Assembly: GCF_017310015.1 (NCBI RefSeq)
Contig: NZ_CP022297.1
Span: 186,001-250,000, forward strand
From: Marinobacterium iners
Lineage (GTDB): Bacteria > Pseudomonadota > Gammaproteobacteria > Pseudomonadales > Balneatricaceae
Reading direction: 5' to 3'
Length of the DNA: 64,000 bases
Shown: positions 46,625 through 55,810 of the stretch, piece after piece
Position numbering within the stretch: the stretch's first letter is position 1
Layout: the number at the start of each line of letters is the position of its first letter
The notes under the pieces: model-generated
Told to the model about the DNA's origin: nothing
The model's database searches: none
What the model saw: only the letters and a program-made list of their open reading frames with translations
Program-made: the position numbers and the translations under genes

Positions 46625-47281
46625 TCACTCCATCAACTGCAGGATCGGCCAGCCACGTGCCTCTGCCGTTGTGCGCAGGCGTTCATCCGGGTTGGTAGCT
46701 ACCGGGTTGTCCACTACTTCCAGCAGTGGCAGGTCGTTATTGGAGTCGCTGTAGAACCAGCTGTCTTTCAGGCTGTGGCCGGTCTGTTTCAGCCACTGCT
46801 GGAGGCGTGTCACCTTGCCACCCTGGAAGCACGGCGTACCGGCGACCTTACCGGTGAAGCGGCCGTTGATCATCTCTGGATCGGTGGCCAGCAGATCATC
46901 GACACCCAGCCGTTGGGCAATGGGTGCCGTTACGAAGCGGTTGGTTGCAGTGATGATCAGCAGAAAGTCGCCCTGTTCTCGGTGCTGTTGCAGCAATGCT
47001 TCCGCTTTGGGCAGGATGATCGGCTCGATGCATTCATGCATGAATTCTGCGTGCCATCTGTCCAGTTGTTCCGGTGAGTGCTGAGCCAGTGGATTCAGCG
47101 CAAAATTCAGAAACTGGTGGATATCCATCTCGCCGCGCAGGTACTCTTCATAGAAGCGGTCATTGGCAGCGCGGTATTCCGTTTCGTCTACCACGCCCTT
47201 GCGGCACAAAAATTCGCCCCAGGCATGGTCGCTGTCGCCGCCGATCAGGGTATGGTCCAGATCAAAAATCGCCAGGCTCAC
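46625..47281 (-). CDS. HAD-IB family phosphatase (SerB-like)
   Basis: A 218-residue phosphatase: motif I AIFDLDHTLIGGDSDHAWGE, a helical cap, motif II in LLIITATNRFV, motif III Lys in QGGKVTRLQQWL and motif IV FYSDSNNDLPLLE. It is related to phosphoserine and histidinol phosphatases, and the substrate cannot be fixed. The start is GTG at 47281, with a GAGGGAG ribosome site, immediately before the catalytic motif. It is divergent from rppH, as at the P. aeruginosa rppH-ptsP locus. Confidence 0.88.
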   Translation of the reverse strand: MSLAIFDLDHTLIGGDSDHAWGEFLCRKGVVDETEYRAANDRFYEEYLRGEMDIHQFLNFALNPLAQHSPEQLDRWHAEFMHECIEPIILPKAEALLQQHREQGDFLLIITATNRFVTAPIAQRLGVDDLLATDPEMINGRFTGKVAGTPCFQGGKVTRLQQWLKQTGHSLKDSWFYSDSNNDLPLLEVVDNPVATNPDERLRTTAEARGWPILQLME

Positions 47282-47446
47282 GGCTAACTCCCTCAGTGTC
47301 GGTTGCCGGCGGAGCCGGCTGAAAATAAAGCGCAAGCATAGACGGGCCTGGAGGTACGTGCAATTGCCGAGAAACGGTGGCTATTTGCCAAATCACGGAT
47401 CTGTGGAACAATAAAACTAAAACGTATATTGATCGGGATCAGAATT

Positions 47447-47923
47447 GTGATTGATACAGATGGATTCAGGCCCAATGTCGGAATCATTCTGGTTAATTCG
47501 CAGGGTCAGGTTCTTTGGGCAAGACGCATCGGGCAGAACGCCTGGCAGTTCCCGCAGGGGGGCATACAGTCGAACGAAACGCCGGAGCAGGCAATGTATC
47601 GTGAGCTGAGCGAAGAGATCGGTTTGTCGCCCCATGATGTTGAAATCATGGCGGTGACGAGAGGCTGGCTGCGCTACCGTTTGCCCAAACGCATGATCAG
47701 GCGCCACTCACACCCTGTGTGTGTAGGCCAGAAGCAGAAATGGTTCCTGTTGCGGATGCTCAGTGAAGACAGTGCCGTGCGGATCGACCATACCGACTCT
47801 CCCGAGTTTGATGGCTGGGAGTGGGTCAGTTATTGGTACCCTCTGGGGCAGGTGGTGTCCTTCAAGCGCGAGGTGTATCGGAAAGCGATGAAGGAGTTGT
47901 CACCGCGGTTGGCACGTTTATAG
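47447..47923 (+). CDS. rppH: RNA pyrophosphohydrolase
   Basis: Nudix enzyme of 158 residues that removes pyrophosphate from mRNA 5' ends and so triggers RNase E decay. DGFRPNVGIILVN, ARRIGQNAWQFPQGG, the Nudix box GGIQSNETPEQAMYRELSEE, WLRYRLPKRMIRR and GQKQKWFLL are nearly identical to E. coli. The GTG at 47447 aligns with the family start (IDTDGFRPNVG); the frame is open six codons further. Confidence 0.94.
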   Translation: MIDTDGFRPNVGIILVNSQGQVLWARRIGQNAWQFPQGGIQSNETPEQAMYRELSEEIGLSPHDVEIMAVTRGWLRYRLPKRMIRRHSHPVCVGQKQKWFLLRMLSEDSAVRIDHTDSPEFDGWEWVSYWYPLGQVVSFKREVYRKAMKELSPRLARL

Positions 47924-47955
47924 GCCGTGGTCTGATGCAGAGATAGGAGCGCTCC

Positions 47956-50292
47956 ATGAGCATGTTGAGTGTACTGCGCAAAATCGTACAGGAAGTCAGT
48001 ACTGCCCCGGACCTGGAGTCTGTGCTGGACCTGATTGTGCGCCGTATTCAGCGTGCCATGCGGACGGAGGTGTGCTCTATTTTTTTGCTGGACTCAGTGC
48101 AGCAGCGCTATGTACTGCGAGCAACCCAGGGGCTGAATCAGGAAGCGGTCGGCAAGGTCAGCCTGTCCATGACAGAGGGTATCGTGGGGCTTGTGGGACA
48201 GCGAGCCGAGCCAATCAACCTGGAAGATGCCTTCAGTCACCCGGCGTTTCACTACCTCCAGTCAACCGGAGAAGAGCGCTTTCATGCCTTCCTGGGGGTG
48301 CCGATCATCCATCACCGCAGTGTGCTGGGGGTACTGGTCGTACAGCAGCATGATCTGCGCCGCTTTGATGAAAGTGAAGAGGCTTTTCTGGTAACGGTGT
48401 CGGCCCAGTTGGCGGGGGTTATCGCCCATGCAGAGGCGACCGGTTCAATCAACTCGGAGCAGCACCCCCAGGCCGAGGCGAAGGCGGTGCATGATCGTCG
48501 CTTCGATGGTGTGGCTGCCGCGTCGGGAGTGGCGATTGGAACTGTGGTCGTGGCAACCATCGACGCCGAGCTGGAAACCGTTCCAGACAAGACGCCACAC
48601 GATGTCGAGCAGGAGCTGCACAGTCTGGAGATGGCGATGGAAGCGGTACGGGATGATATCCGCACCGCGGGACGCAGTTTGGCACAGCGGCTGAAGTCCG
48701 AAGAACAGGCGCTGTTTGACGTTTACCTGCGGATGCTGGATGACCCGGCGCTCAAGACTGAAATTGAGGCGCACATTCGTGCCGGCAACTGGGTTCAGGG
48801 CGCGCTGCGCGAAGTTATCCTTGGCCATGTGAAGCAGTTCAACGCCATGGAAGACGCCTACCTGCGTGAGCGAGCTACCGATGTGCGTGACCTTGGCCGG
48901 CGCATTCTCAGCTATCTGCAGGAAAGTGCAGGCCCGATGGAGGTGGATTATCCCGATGACAGTATCCTGATCGCAGATGAACTGTCACCGGCGATGCTGG
49001 GCATGGTGCCGGAGAACAAGCTGGTCGGGTTGGTATCGGTGACCGGCTCGGGCAATTCCCATGCAGCGATCATGGCACGCTCAATCGGCATACCCACCGT
49101 GATGGGGGTGGTCGACCTGCCCTTTACCCGCCTTGAGGGGCGCAAGGTGATAGTGGACGGTTACTCCGGTCGCATCTATGTGAACCCTTCGGAACAGTTG
49201 CTGGAAGCCTTCCGTGAAGTGATGCGTGAAGAGCGGTTGGTGGCAGCCGGGCTGGAAGGGCTCCGGGACCTGCCGGCTGAAACAACGGACGGTTATCGCA
49301 TGCCGCTGTGGGTCAATACCGGGCTGGTGGCGGATGTGACCCGCTCACTGGAACGTGGTGCCGAAGGGATCGGTCTGTATCGTACTGAAATTCCCTTCAT
49401 GATCCGTGACTTCTTCCCCAGCGAACAGGAGCAGCTGCAGAGTTATCGCAGTCAGATGGAAGCGTTTGCACCACGGCCCGTGACCATGCGAACACTGGAT
49501 ATCGGCGGCGACAAAGCGCTGCCCTACTTCCCGATCGAGGAAGACAACCCCTTCCTGGGCTGGCGCGGCATCCGAGTAACCCTGGACCACCCTGAAATAT
49601 TTCTGGTACAGGTGCGTGCCATGTTGCGTGCCTCCGAGGGGCTCAACAATCTGCGCATCATGCTGCCGATGGTGACCAGTGTGCATGAGGTCGAAGAGGC
49701 GATGCGCCAGATTGACCGTGCACTGGCTGAGCTGCAGGACGAAGGTTACGCGGTTGAGCGTCCCATGGTCGGCGTGATGGTAGAGGTTCCGGCCGCGGTG
49801 TACCAGGTGCGCCGCTTTGCACGCATAGTCGATTTCATCTCAGTGGGGTCCAACGATTTGACCCAGTACCTGCTGGCGGTGGACCGCAACAACCCGCGCG
49901 TGGCCGGCTTGTATGCACCCTATCATCCCGCTGTATTGCGCGCGCTGCAGTACATTGCCCGTGAAACCCGCAAGGAGGGCAAGCCGGTTTCCATTTGTGG
50001 CGAGATGGCAGCTGACCCCGGCGGAGCTCTGCTGTTGATGGCGATGGGGTATGAAGTGCTGTCAATGAACTCCAACAACCTTCCACGGGTCAAGTCCGCC
50101 ATTCGTGGTGTAAGCCTGGCTAGAGCGCAGTCACTGCTCAGTCAGGTGCTGCGCATGGATGATGCCGAAGAGATCCACCGGTATTTGCGTCGTACCCTCA
50201 AGCATCTCGGCCTGGGGCAGCTGACCCGGCCACGCCTTCCCAATCAACAGGAACCAGCAGAGGACGATCCAGACTGTAGCGGCGCAGACTGA
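47956..50292 (+). CDS. ptsP: Phosphoenolpyruvate-protein phosphotransferase of the nitrogen PTS (EI-Ntr)
   Basis: First component of PTS-Ntr; it autophosphorylates from PEP and passes phosphate to NPr. The 778-residue product has a GAF sensor domain (about 15-160), a PEP-utiliser N-terminal domain, the active His369 in GSGNSHAAIMARS and a TIM-barrel PEP-binding domain (LYRTEIPFM, MRTLDIGGDKALPYF, ICGEMAADP). It is 32 bases after rppH. Its last 95 bases overlap the convergent NRDE gene. NPr and IIA-Ntr are not in the window. Confidence 0.96.
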   Translation: MSMLSVLRKIVQEVSTAPDLESVLDLIVRRIQRAMRTEVCSIFLLDSVQQRYVLRATQGLNQEAVGKVSLSMTEGIVGLVGQRAEPINLEDAFSHPAFHYLQSTGEERFHAFLGVPIIHHRSVLGVLVVQQHDLRRFDESEEAFLVTVSAQLAGVIAHAEATGSINSEQHPQAEAKAVHDRRFDGVAAASGVAIGTVVVATIDAELETVPDKTPHDVEQELHSLEMAMEAVRDDIRTAGRSLAQRLKSEEQALFDVYLRMLDDPALKTEIEAHIRAGNWVQGALREVILGHVKQFNAMEDAYLRERATDVRDLGRRILSYLQESAGPMEVDYPDDSILIADELSPAMLGMVPENKLVGLVSVTGSGNSHAAIMARSIGIPTVMGVVDLPFTRLEGRKVIVDGYSGRIYVNPSEQLLEAFREVMREERLVAAGLEGLRDLPAETTDGYRMPLWVNTGLVADVTRSLERGAEGIGLYRTEIPFMIRDFFPSEQEQLQSYRSQMEAFAPRPVTMRTLDIGGDKALPYFPIEEDNPFLGWRGIRVTLDHPEIFLVQVRAMLRASEGLNNLRIMLPMVTSVHEVEEAMRQIDRALAELQDEGYAVERPMVGVMVEVPAAVYQVRRFARIVDFISVGSNDLTQYLLAVDRNNPRVAGLYAPYHPAVLRALQYIARETRKEGKPVSICGEMAADPGGALLLMAMGYEVLSMNSNNLPRVKSAIRGVSLARAQSLLSQVLRMDDAEEIHRYLRRTLKHLGLGQLTRPRLPNQQEPAEDDPDCSGAD

Positions 50293-51013
50293 GTGCGCGG
50301 CCATCCCGGTCGTATCCCTCCTCCAAAAACAGCATGCGGCCGCTGCGGTGCTGCAGCAAAAGAGTGCTGGCGCGGGTACCATAATCCGGCGAACGGATGA
50401 AACAGGATGACAGCAGCCGTTCCCGTTCCAGCCGGATACCGGTATCCGGCAGCGCCTCATCACTGGGGCGATGCTCATCGTGCAGCAATCGTAGCAGCTG
50501 TGTTTCGCTCAGTTCACGGTTGTCCATGGCGCGGGCCAGGGCTGCCCTGGCGCGCAGTGCCTTCGGCCAGGGTGTATCCAACAGCGCGTTGCTTAATGCA
50601 TGGATGCCGGGCATGACCGGCTGACACAGACCGTTGACGTTGCTGTAATGCCAAAGTCCCTTGCCATCGGCCAGCAGCAGGTTGAAGCCGGCACGTGCGG
50701 CTGTAAGGCTTTGGCAAAAGTCCTGTGCCGATTGCTGAGAGAGAATGAACTCCGTAACCAGCGTCCCTCGGCTGGGGGCATCCTCGGGTGGCTGGCGCCG
50801 TGCATCGCGGTGATTGGTAACCAGTGCAAAGCGGTTGTTGTTCCCCAGTGCCATCCAGCTGCCGCCTGCCTGCAGATCCCGACCGCCCAGAATGGGCAGG
50901 TCTGGCCAGGGGGCGACGGGTGCGGTGGGGCGCGCATGAAATTCATCACGGTTGGCAACCAGCAGCAGCGGCCATTCCGGATCGGCATTAACGGCAATAG
51001 TGAGCAGACACAC
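50198..51013 (-). CDS. NRDE (TANGO2-like) family protein
   Basis: A 271-residue protein opening CLLTIAVNADPEWPLLLVAN followed by RDEFHARPTAPVAPW and GGRDLQAGGSWMALG, the NRDE signature of bacterial TANGO2 homologues. Family function is unresolved (proposed links to heme or lipid handling). The start is GTG at 51013 after GGAGGGG; it gives the invariant Met-Cys start of the family. An overlapping ATG at 51015 is out of frame. The 3' end overlaps ptsP by 95 bases. Confidence 0.87.
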   Translation of the reverse strand: MCLLTIAVNADPEWPLLLVANRDEFHARPTAPVAPWPDLPILGGRDLQAGGSWMALGNNNRFALVTNHRDARRQPPEDAPSRGTLVTEFILSQQSAQDFCQSLTAARAGFNLLLADGKGLWHYSNVNGLCQPVMPGIHALSNALLDTPWPKALRARAALARAMDNRELSETQLLRLLHDEHRPSDEALPDTGIRLERERLLSSCFIRSPDYGTRASTLLLQHRSGRMLFLEEGYDRDGRALSLRRYSLDRPLLVPVDWEGVAGSAAPGRDA

Positions 51014-51083
51014 ATCCCCTCCGGTTTCATCTGTGGGCAACAGTCACTAATATAATCGACTTTTTCGTACCAGGATTGAAACC

Positions 51084-51884
51084 ATGTTAACAACTTTGGC
51101 GCTCTATCTGTTGCTGGGTGCGCTGGCTGGTGTCGTTGCCGGCCTGTTTGGAATCGGTGGCGGTCTGCTGATCGTGCCGGTGCTGATCGTTACCTTTGAG
51201 CTGCAGGGAATATCCGCTGCTGTACTGACCCATATGGCGGTGGCAACCTCGCTGGCAACCATTGTAGTCACGTCGATCAGCTCTGTTCGGGCGCATCACG
51301 GGCGTAGGGCGGTGCGCTGGGAACTGTTCCGGCCACTGGGGGCGGGTATTCTGTTTGGTGCTCTGCTCGGCGTGAATACGGCAGTACAACTGCCCGGCCC
51401 GGTGTTGCAGCTGACCATCGGCATTTTTGTGCTGTTGGTAGCCATCCAGATGGCTCTGAATCTCAAGCCTTCTACAGGTGATGCGCAGCCATCAAAACCT
51501 GAGCTTGGGGTGGCAGGAGCAGGGATTGGCTGGGCGTCTGCGATTTTCGGTATCGGTGGCGGTACCCTGACGGTGCCTTATCTGAACTGGCGTCGGATCG
51601 ATATGCAGCAGGCAGTTGCGACTTCAGCGGCCTGTGGTCTTCCAATCGCACTGATGGGGGCCGGCACCAATATCTGGCTCGGCTGGGGTGAACAACAGCT
51701 GCCAGCGTGGAGTCTGGGGTATGTTTACCTGCCGGCGTTTGCCGGTATTGTCGTGGCCAGCTATCTGACGGCGCCGATCGGTGCGCGGCTGGCACACAGT
51801 CTGCCGCAGGCGAAGCTGAAAAAGGTTTTTGCCCTGTTTTTGCTCGCGGTATCGCTGCGTTTTATTCTCGGTAATCTCTGGTGA
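51084..51884 (+). CDS. TauE/SafE family permease
   Basis: Polytopic membrane protein of 266 residues, about eight helices, with two glycine-rich repeats typical of the family: AGLFGIGGGLLIVPVLI and ASAIFGIGGGTLTVPYLN. TauE/SafE proteins are thought to export sulfite, sulfoacetate or related anions; the substrate is not assigned. It lies just upstream of lgt (six-base gap), as in Pseudomonas. Confidence 0.9.
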   Translation: MLTTLALYLLLGALAGVVAGLFGIGGGLLIVPVLIVTFELQGISAAVLTHMAVATSLATIVVTSISSVRAHHGRRAVRWELFRPLGAGILFGALLGVNTAVQLPGPVLQLTIGIFVLLVAIQMALNLKPSTGDAQPSKPELGVAGAGIGWASAIFGIGGGTLTVPYLNWRRIDMQQAVATSAACGLPIALMGAGTNIWLGWGEQQLPAWSLGYVYLPAFAGIVVASYLTAPIGARLAHSLPQAKLKKVFALFLLAVSLRFILGNLW

Positions 51885-51890
51885 GGCTTT

Positions 51891-52673
51891 ATGTGGATTC
51901 ATAATATCAACCCGCTGGCGCTGGAGCTGGGCCCGCTGCAAATTCACTGGTATGGACTGATGTATCTGATCGGTTTTGGCGGTGCCTGGTGGCTGGGCAA
52001 TAGGCGCGCCCGTCAACCAGGTTCAGGCTGGACCGAGCAGCAGGTGTCGGATCTGGTATTCTGGGGCGCGGTCGGCGTGATCGTCGGTGGGCGTGCAGGC
52101 TACGTCCTGTTCTACAATTTTGACTATTTTCTGCAGGACCCGCTCTGGCTGTTCGCCGTGTGGGAGGGGGGCATGTCTTTCCACGGGGGCTTGCTGGGCG
52201 TGCTCGCAGTGGCATGGCTGTTTGCCAGGCGACAAGGGAAAACCTTCTTCGAAATCGGGGATTTCATTGCGCCACTGGTGCCGATCGGGCTCGGTGCCGG
52301 CCGGTTGGGCAACTTTATCGGCGGGGAGGTCTGGGGACGGCCAACGGATCAGTCTTGGGGCGTCATCTTCCCCCGTGCCGGTGACATGCTGGCACGACAC
52401 CCGTCACAGCTGTATCAGATGCTGTTGGAGGGTGTTGTCCTGTTTGTATTGCTGTGGTGGTTTTCATCCCGTCCTCGCCCACGCATGGCAGTGTCGGGCC
52501 TGTTTTTGATGGCGTATGGCAGTTTCCGCTTTCTGGTTGAATTTGTGCGTGAGCCGGACGGGCATCTCGGCTTTATCGCGTTTGACTGGCTGACCATGGG
52601 GCAGTTGTTGTCGCTGCCAATGCTGCTGCTGGGAGGGTTGCTGATGCTGCTGGCTTACCGCCGCAAAACATAG
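51891..52673 (+). CDS. lgt: Phosphatidylglycerol-prolipoprotein diacylglyceryl transferase
   Basis: Inner-membrane enzyme of 260 residues, seven helices, that attaches diacylglycerol to the lipobox cysteine of prolipoproteins. Conserved blocks are IHWYGLMYLIGF, VGGRAGYVLFYN, MSFHGGLLGV with the essential His, the Lgt signature GAGRLGNFIGGEVWGR, and RFLVEFVREPD. It is tightly spaced after the TauE-type gene and followed by thyA. Confidence 0.96.
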   Translation: MWIHNINPLALELGPLQIHWYGLMYLIGFGGAWWLGNRRARQPGSGWTEQQVSDLVFWGAVGVIVGGRAGYVLFYNFDYFLQDPLWLFAVWEGGMSFHGGLLGVLAVAWLFARRQGKTFFEIGDFIAPLVPIGLGAGRLGNFIGGEVWGRPTDQSWGVIFPRAGDMLARHPSQLYQMLLEGVVLFVLLWWFSSRPRPRMAVSGLFLMAYGSFRFLVEFVREPDGHLGFIAFDWLTMGQLLSLPMLLLGGLLMLLAYRRKT

Positions 52674-52740
52674 ATCGATCTGGTCTACACAACCCAAACG
52701 CCCTAGAATGAAGTCCATTTGTTTTTGGAGCGGGGCGCAT

Positions 52741-53583
52741 ATGCAGCAGTATCTGGATCTGATGCGTGAGATCAAGGAGCAGGGCACTGACAAGGGTGAT
52801 CGCACCGGTACAGGTACACGTTCCCTGTTCGGGCGCCAGATGCGGTTTGATCTGAGTGAAGGTTTTCCACTGTTGACCACTAAAAAGGTGCACCTGAAGT
52901 CGGTGATCTACGAGTTGCTCTGGTTCCTCTCAGGCAGCACCGACAACACCTGGCTGCAGCAGCGCGGGGTTAGTATCTGGAATGAATGGGCGCTGGAAAA
53001 CGGTGAGCTGGGGCCGGTCTACGGCAAGCAGTGGCGTTCATGGGCCTGTCCGGATGGGTCCAGTATCGACCAGATCGCCACTGTTGTTGAACAGATCAAG
53101 CGCACCCCCAACTCACGCCGCCTGATCGTCAGTGGCTGGAACCCGGCGGATCTGCCGGATGAGTCGCTCAGCCCGCAAGAGAATGCCCGGCACGGCAAGG
53201 CAGCCCTCCCTCCCTGCCATACTCTGTTCCAGTTTTATGTGGCAAACGGTCGGTTGAGTTGCCAGCTGTATCAGCGCAGTGCCGATTTCTTTCTGGGGGT
53301 GCCATTCAATATAGCCTCCTATGCGCTACTGACCCACATGATCGCACAGCAATGTGATCTTGAGGTGGGGGAGTTTGTGCATACCTTTGGCGATCTGCAC
53401 CTGTATGCAAATCATCTGAGTGATCCGGCCATTGTGGACGAACAGTTGTCGCGTACGCCCAAGCGCTTGCCTCAGCTGCAGATAAAGCGCCGCCCGGCGG
53501 ATATCTTCAGCTATGAATACGATGATTTCGAGGTGATCGGCTATGCGCCTGATCCTGCCATTCGAGCCCCTATCGCTGTCTGA
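52741..53583 (+). CDS. thyA: Thymidylate synthase
   Basis: Makes dTMP from dUMP using methylene-THF. The 280-residue product has DRTGTGTRSLFG, WNEWALENGELGPVYGKQWR, the nucleophile Cys159 in LPPCHTLFQFYV, and QRSADFFLGVPFNIASYA. Compared with the 264-residue E. coli enzyme it carries about 13 extra residues (DESLSPQENARHGK) just before the catalytic Cys loop, a variant seen in some proteobacteria. The ATG at 52741 follows GGAG. Confidence 0.96.
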   Translation: MQQYLDLMREIKEQGTDKGDRTGTGTRSLFGRQMRFDLSEGFPLLTTKKVHLKSVIYELLWFLSGSTDNTWLQQRGVSIWNEWALENGELGPVYGKQWRSWACPDGSSIDQIATVVEQIKRTPNSRRLIVSGWNPADLPDESLSPQENARHGKAALPPCHTLFQFYVANGRLSCQLYQRSADFFLGVPFNIASYALLTHMIAQQCDLEVGEFVHTFGDLHLYANHLSDPAIVDEQLSRTPKRLPQLQIKRRPADIFSYEYDDFEVIGYAPDPAIRAPIAV

Positions 53584-53598
53584 ATCCGAGGAGATCTC

Positions 53599-54123
53599 AT
53601 GCGTCTGGCGATGATTGCTGCCCAGTCTCAAAACCGAGTAATTGGTAATAACAATAAGCTGCCCTGGTATCTGCCGGAGGATCTGAAGTACTTCAAGCGG
53701 GTGACTTTGGGTAAGCCGATCATCATGGGGCGCAAAACCTTCGAGTCGATTGGTCGACCGCTGCCGGGACGCACCAACATCGTCATCACGCGCAATCCGG
53801 ACTGGACTCATGATGGTGCAGGGGTCCGGGTTGTCCACAGTCTGCAACAGGCGATTGAACTGGCGGAGAGCCTGGCACTCGTCAATGGCTTTGAGGAGTC
53901 GCTGGTCATTGGTGGTGCCGAGATATATGCACTTGCCCTGCCGCAGGCTGATCGCCTTTATCTGACTCAGGTTCATGCCGAGGTGCAGGGTGATGCGCAT
54001 TTTCCGCCGCTCGACCCCGCGCAGTGGCAAGAGATGGCTCGGGAAGACTTCAGTGCCATTGAGCCCAATCCTTATGATTACAGTTTTATCGTGCTGGATC
54101 GTGCTGGAGGCAAGACTGCATGA
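53599..54123 (+). CDS. folA: Dihydrofolate reductase
   Basis: Reduces dihydrofolate made by ThyA back to tetrahydrofolate with NADPH. The 174 residues show IAAQSQNRVIGNNNKLPWYL with Trp23 and active-site Glu27, GRKTFESIGRPLPGR, and VIGGAEIYALAL. It is 15 bases after thyA with a GAGGAG ribosome site and overlaps birA by four bases. Confidence 0.96.
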   Translation: MRLAMIAAQSQNRVIGNNNKLPWYLPEDLKYFKRVTLGKPIIMGRKTFESIGRPLPGRTNIVITRNPDWTHDGAGVRVVHSLQQAIELAESLALVNGFEESLVIGGAEIYALALPQADRLYLTQVHAEVQGDAHFPPLDPAQWQEMAREDFSAIEPNPYDYSFIVLDRAGGKTA

Positions 54124-55085
54124 TGCTGGATAACCTGTTGCGGGTTCTGGCTGACGGCGCATTCCATTCCGGCAGTGAACTTGGTCGAACCCTGGGCATC
54201 AGTCGCAGTGCTGTCTGGAAGCACATGCAGCGGCTGCAGGAGCTGGGTGTTGAGGTGTATAGCGTGAAGGGGCGGGGATATCGCATTCCTGGAGGCCTGG
54301 ATCTGCTGGATGAAGCTGATCTGCAGCAGCTGCTGCCGCAACCTGTGCGAGACCGGCTTGGGCAGTTGGTGCTGACGGTGGAAACGGATTCAACCAATAC
54401 GCGTGCACTGGATGCCATGCAGGCGGGGCTCACGGCTGGGCTGTTCGCTTCCGAGTATCAGCACTCGGGACGGGGGCGGCGTGGGCGGCAATGGGTCAGC
54501 CCGCTGGGCTCAAGTCTTTGTTTCTCTCTGGCCTGGCGCTTTAACAGTGGTGCTGCCGCCCTTGAGGGGCTCAGTCTTGCTGTCGGGTTGGCACTGCAGC
54601 AGGCGTTGGCACAGGAGGGGCTAGTGAATATCGGTCTCAAGTGGCCCAATGATCTGCTGGTGAATGATGCCAAGTTGGGTGGAATTCTGATTGAACTCAG
54701 TGGCGATGCGGCGGGTGAATGTCAGGTGGCTATTGGTATAGGTCTCAATGTCCAATTGCCTGAAGCAATGGTTGAGCAGCTGGATCAACCCTGTGTGGAC
54801 CTGACTCAGCTGGGATATTCCGGTTCAAAAACACAGCTGCTTGCGACTGTGGTGAGTGAGCTGATCCACATGCTGGAGCGCTTTGAAACCAGTGGCTTTG
54901 CGCCACTGCGTTCCGCCTGGGAGGAGGCCAACGCCTTTCGTGGGCGCGAGGTGGCACTGACCTCAGGGCCACGCCGGTATGAAGGGGTCTGTTTGGGGGT
55001 GACTGATCAAGGTGGGTTGCGGCTGCAAACGAGTGCCGGACAGGAAGTGTTCCACGGTGGCGAAATGAGCGTGCGACTGCAATGA
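54120..55085 (+). CDS. birA: Bifunctional biotin-[acetyl-CoA-carboxylase] ligase / biotin operon repressor
   Basis: A 321-residue protein with an N-terminal winged helix (SGSELGRTLGISRSAVWKHM) that allows biotin-dependent repression, then the ligase domain: biotin/ATP loop GRGRRGRQW at 117-125, LKWPNDLLVNDAKLGGIL and GIGLNVQLP. The C-terminal SH3-like domain is present. It is coupled by four-base overlaps to both folA and coaX. Confidence 0.95.
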   Translation: MMLDNLLRVLADGAFHSGSELGRTLGISRSAVWKHMQRLQELGVEVYSVKGRGYRIPGGLDLLDEADLQQLLPQPVRDRLGQLVLTVETDSTNTRALDAMQAGLTAGLFASEYQHSGRGRRGRQWVSPLGSSLCFSLAWRFNSGAAALEGLSLAVGLALQQALAQEGLVNIGLKWPNDLLVNDAKLGGILIELSGDAAGECQVAIGIGLNVQLPEAMVEQLDQPCVDLTQLGYSGSKTQLLATVVSELIHMLERFETSGFAPLRSAWEEANAFRGREVALTSGPRRYEGVCLGVTDQGGLRLQTSAGQEVFHGGEMSVRLQ

Positions 55086-55807
55086 TACTTGAGGTCGATG
55101 CGGGTAATACGTTCATCAAGTGGCGCTACAGACAGGGGAATGGCGCTGCAGCGGCAAGCGGGCGCTGGCTGACGCGCGACTTCAGTGCTGCGAGTCTGGC
55201 TGACTGCCCTGAGGTGCCGCAACAGGTGCTGGCAGGCTCGGTTGCCGGTGTCGCTTTCGAGCAGGCGTTGTCTGCATCAGTTGCAGCGGTTTGGGGTGTG
55301 CCGGTGCGATTTGCGCGAACGGCTACAGCGGCTGCCGGTGTGCGTAACAGTTATGCTGATCCGGCCAGAATGGGGGTTGATCGCTGGTTGGTGATGTTGG
55401 CTGCCTGGCAGCGTTGCGGGCAGGCCTGCTGCATCATTGATTGTGGCAGTGCAATTACAATCGATCTGCTCGGTGCCGAAGGTGAACATCTCGGCGGCTA
55501 TATACTACCGGGCCTGCGCTTGATGCGTCAGGTGTTGACCGGCTCTACGGCCGGCATACTGGTCGATCGTGACATCGAGGTGTTCAGTCTTGAACCGGGT
55601 TGTGATACCAGCAGTGCTGTGGCTCATGGAACAAATCTGATGTTCAGCTCGCTGGCACAAATGCTGCCGCGTTGGCTGGAACAGCAGCAGACAGGTGCGC
55701 CCTTGCTGGTGACCGGGGGTGATGGTGCTCTGTTTTGCGAACTTATGGGTATGGGAGAGCTTGTGCCTGATCTGGTCCTTGATGGACTGCGTTGGGCGCT
55801 GGAGTAA
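55082..55807 (+). CDS. coaX: Type III pantothenate kinase
   Basis: First step of coenzyme A synthesis. The 241-residue ASKHA-fold enzyme has the phosphate loop LEVDAGNTFIKWR, ADPARMGVDRWLVMLAA, IIDCGSAITIDLL and GGYILPGLRLMRQVL with TGGDGALF. It is coupled to birA, the usual birA-coaX arrangement in Pseudomonas. Confidence 0.95.
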   Translation: MILEVDAGNTFIKWRYRQGNGAAAASGRWLTRDFSAASLADCPEVPQQVLAGSVAGVAFEQALSASVAAVWGVPVRFARTATAAAGVRNSYADPARMGVDRWLVMLAAWQRCGQACCIIDCGSAITIDLLGAEGEHLGGYILPGLRLMRQVLTGSTAGILVDRDIEVFSLEPGCDTSSAVAHGTNLMFSSLAQMLPRWLEQQQTGAPLLVTGGDGALFCELMGMGELVPDLVLDGLRWALE

Positions 55808-55810
55808 GGC

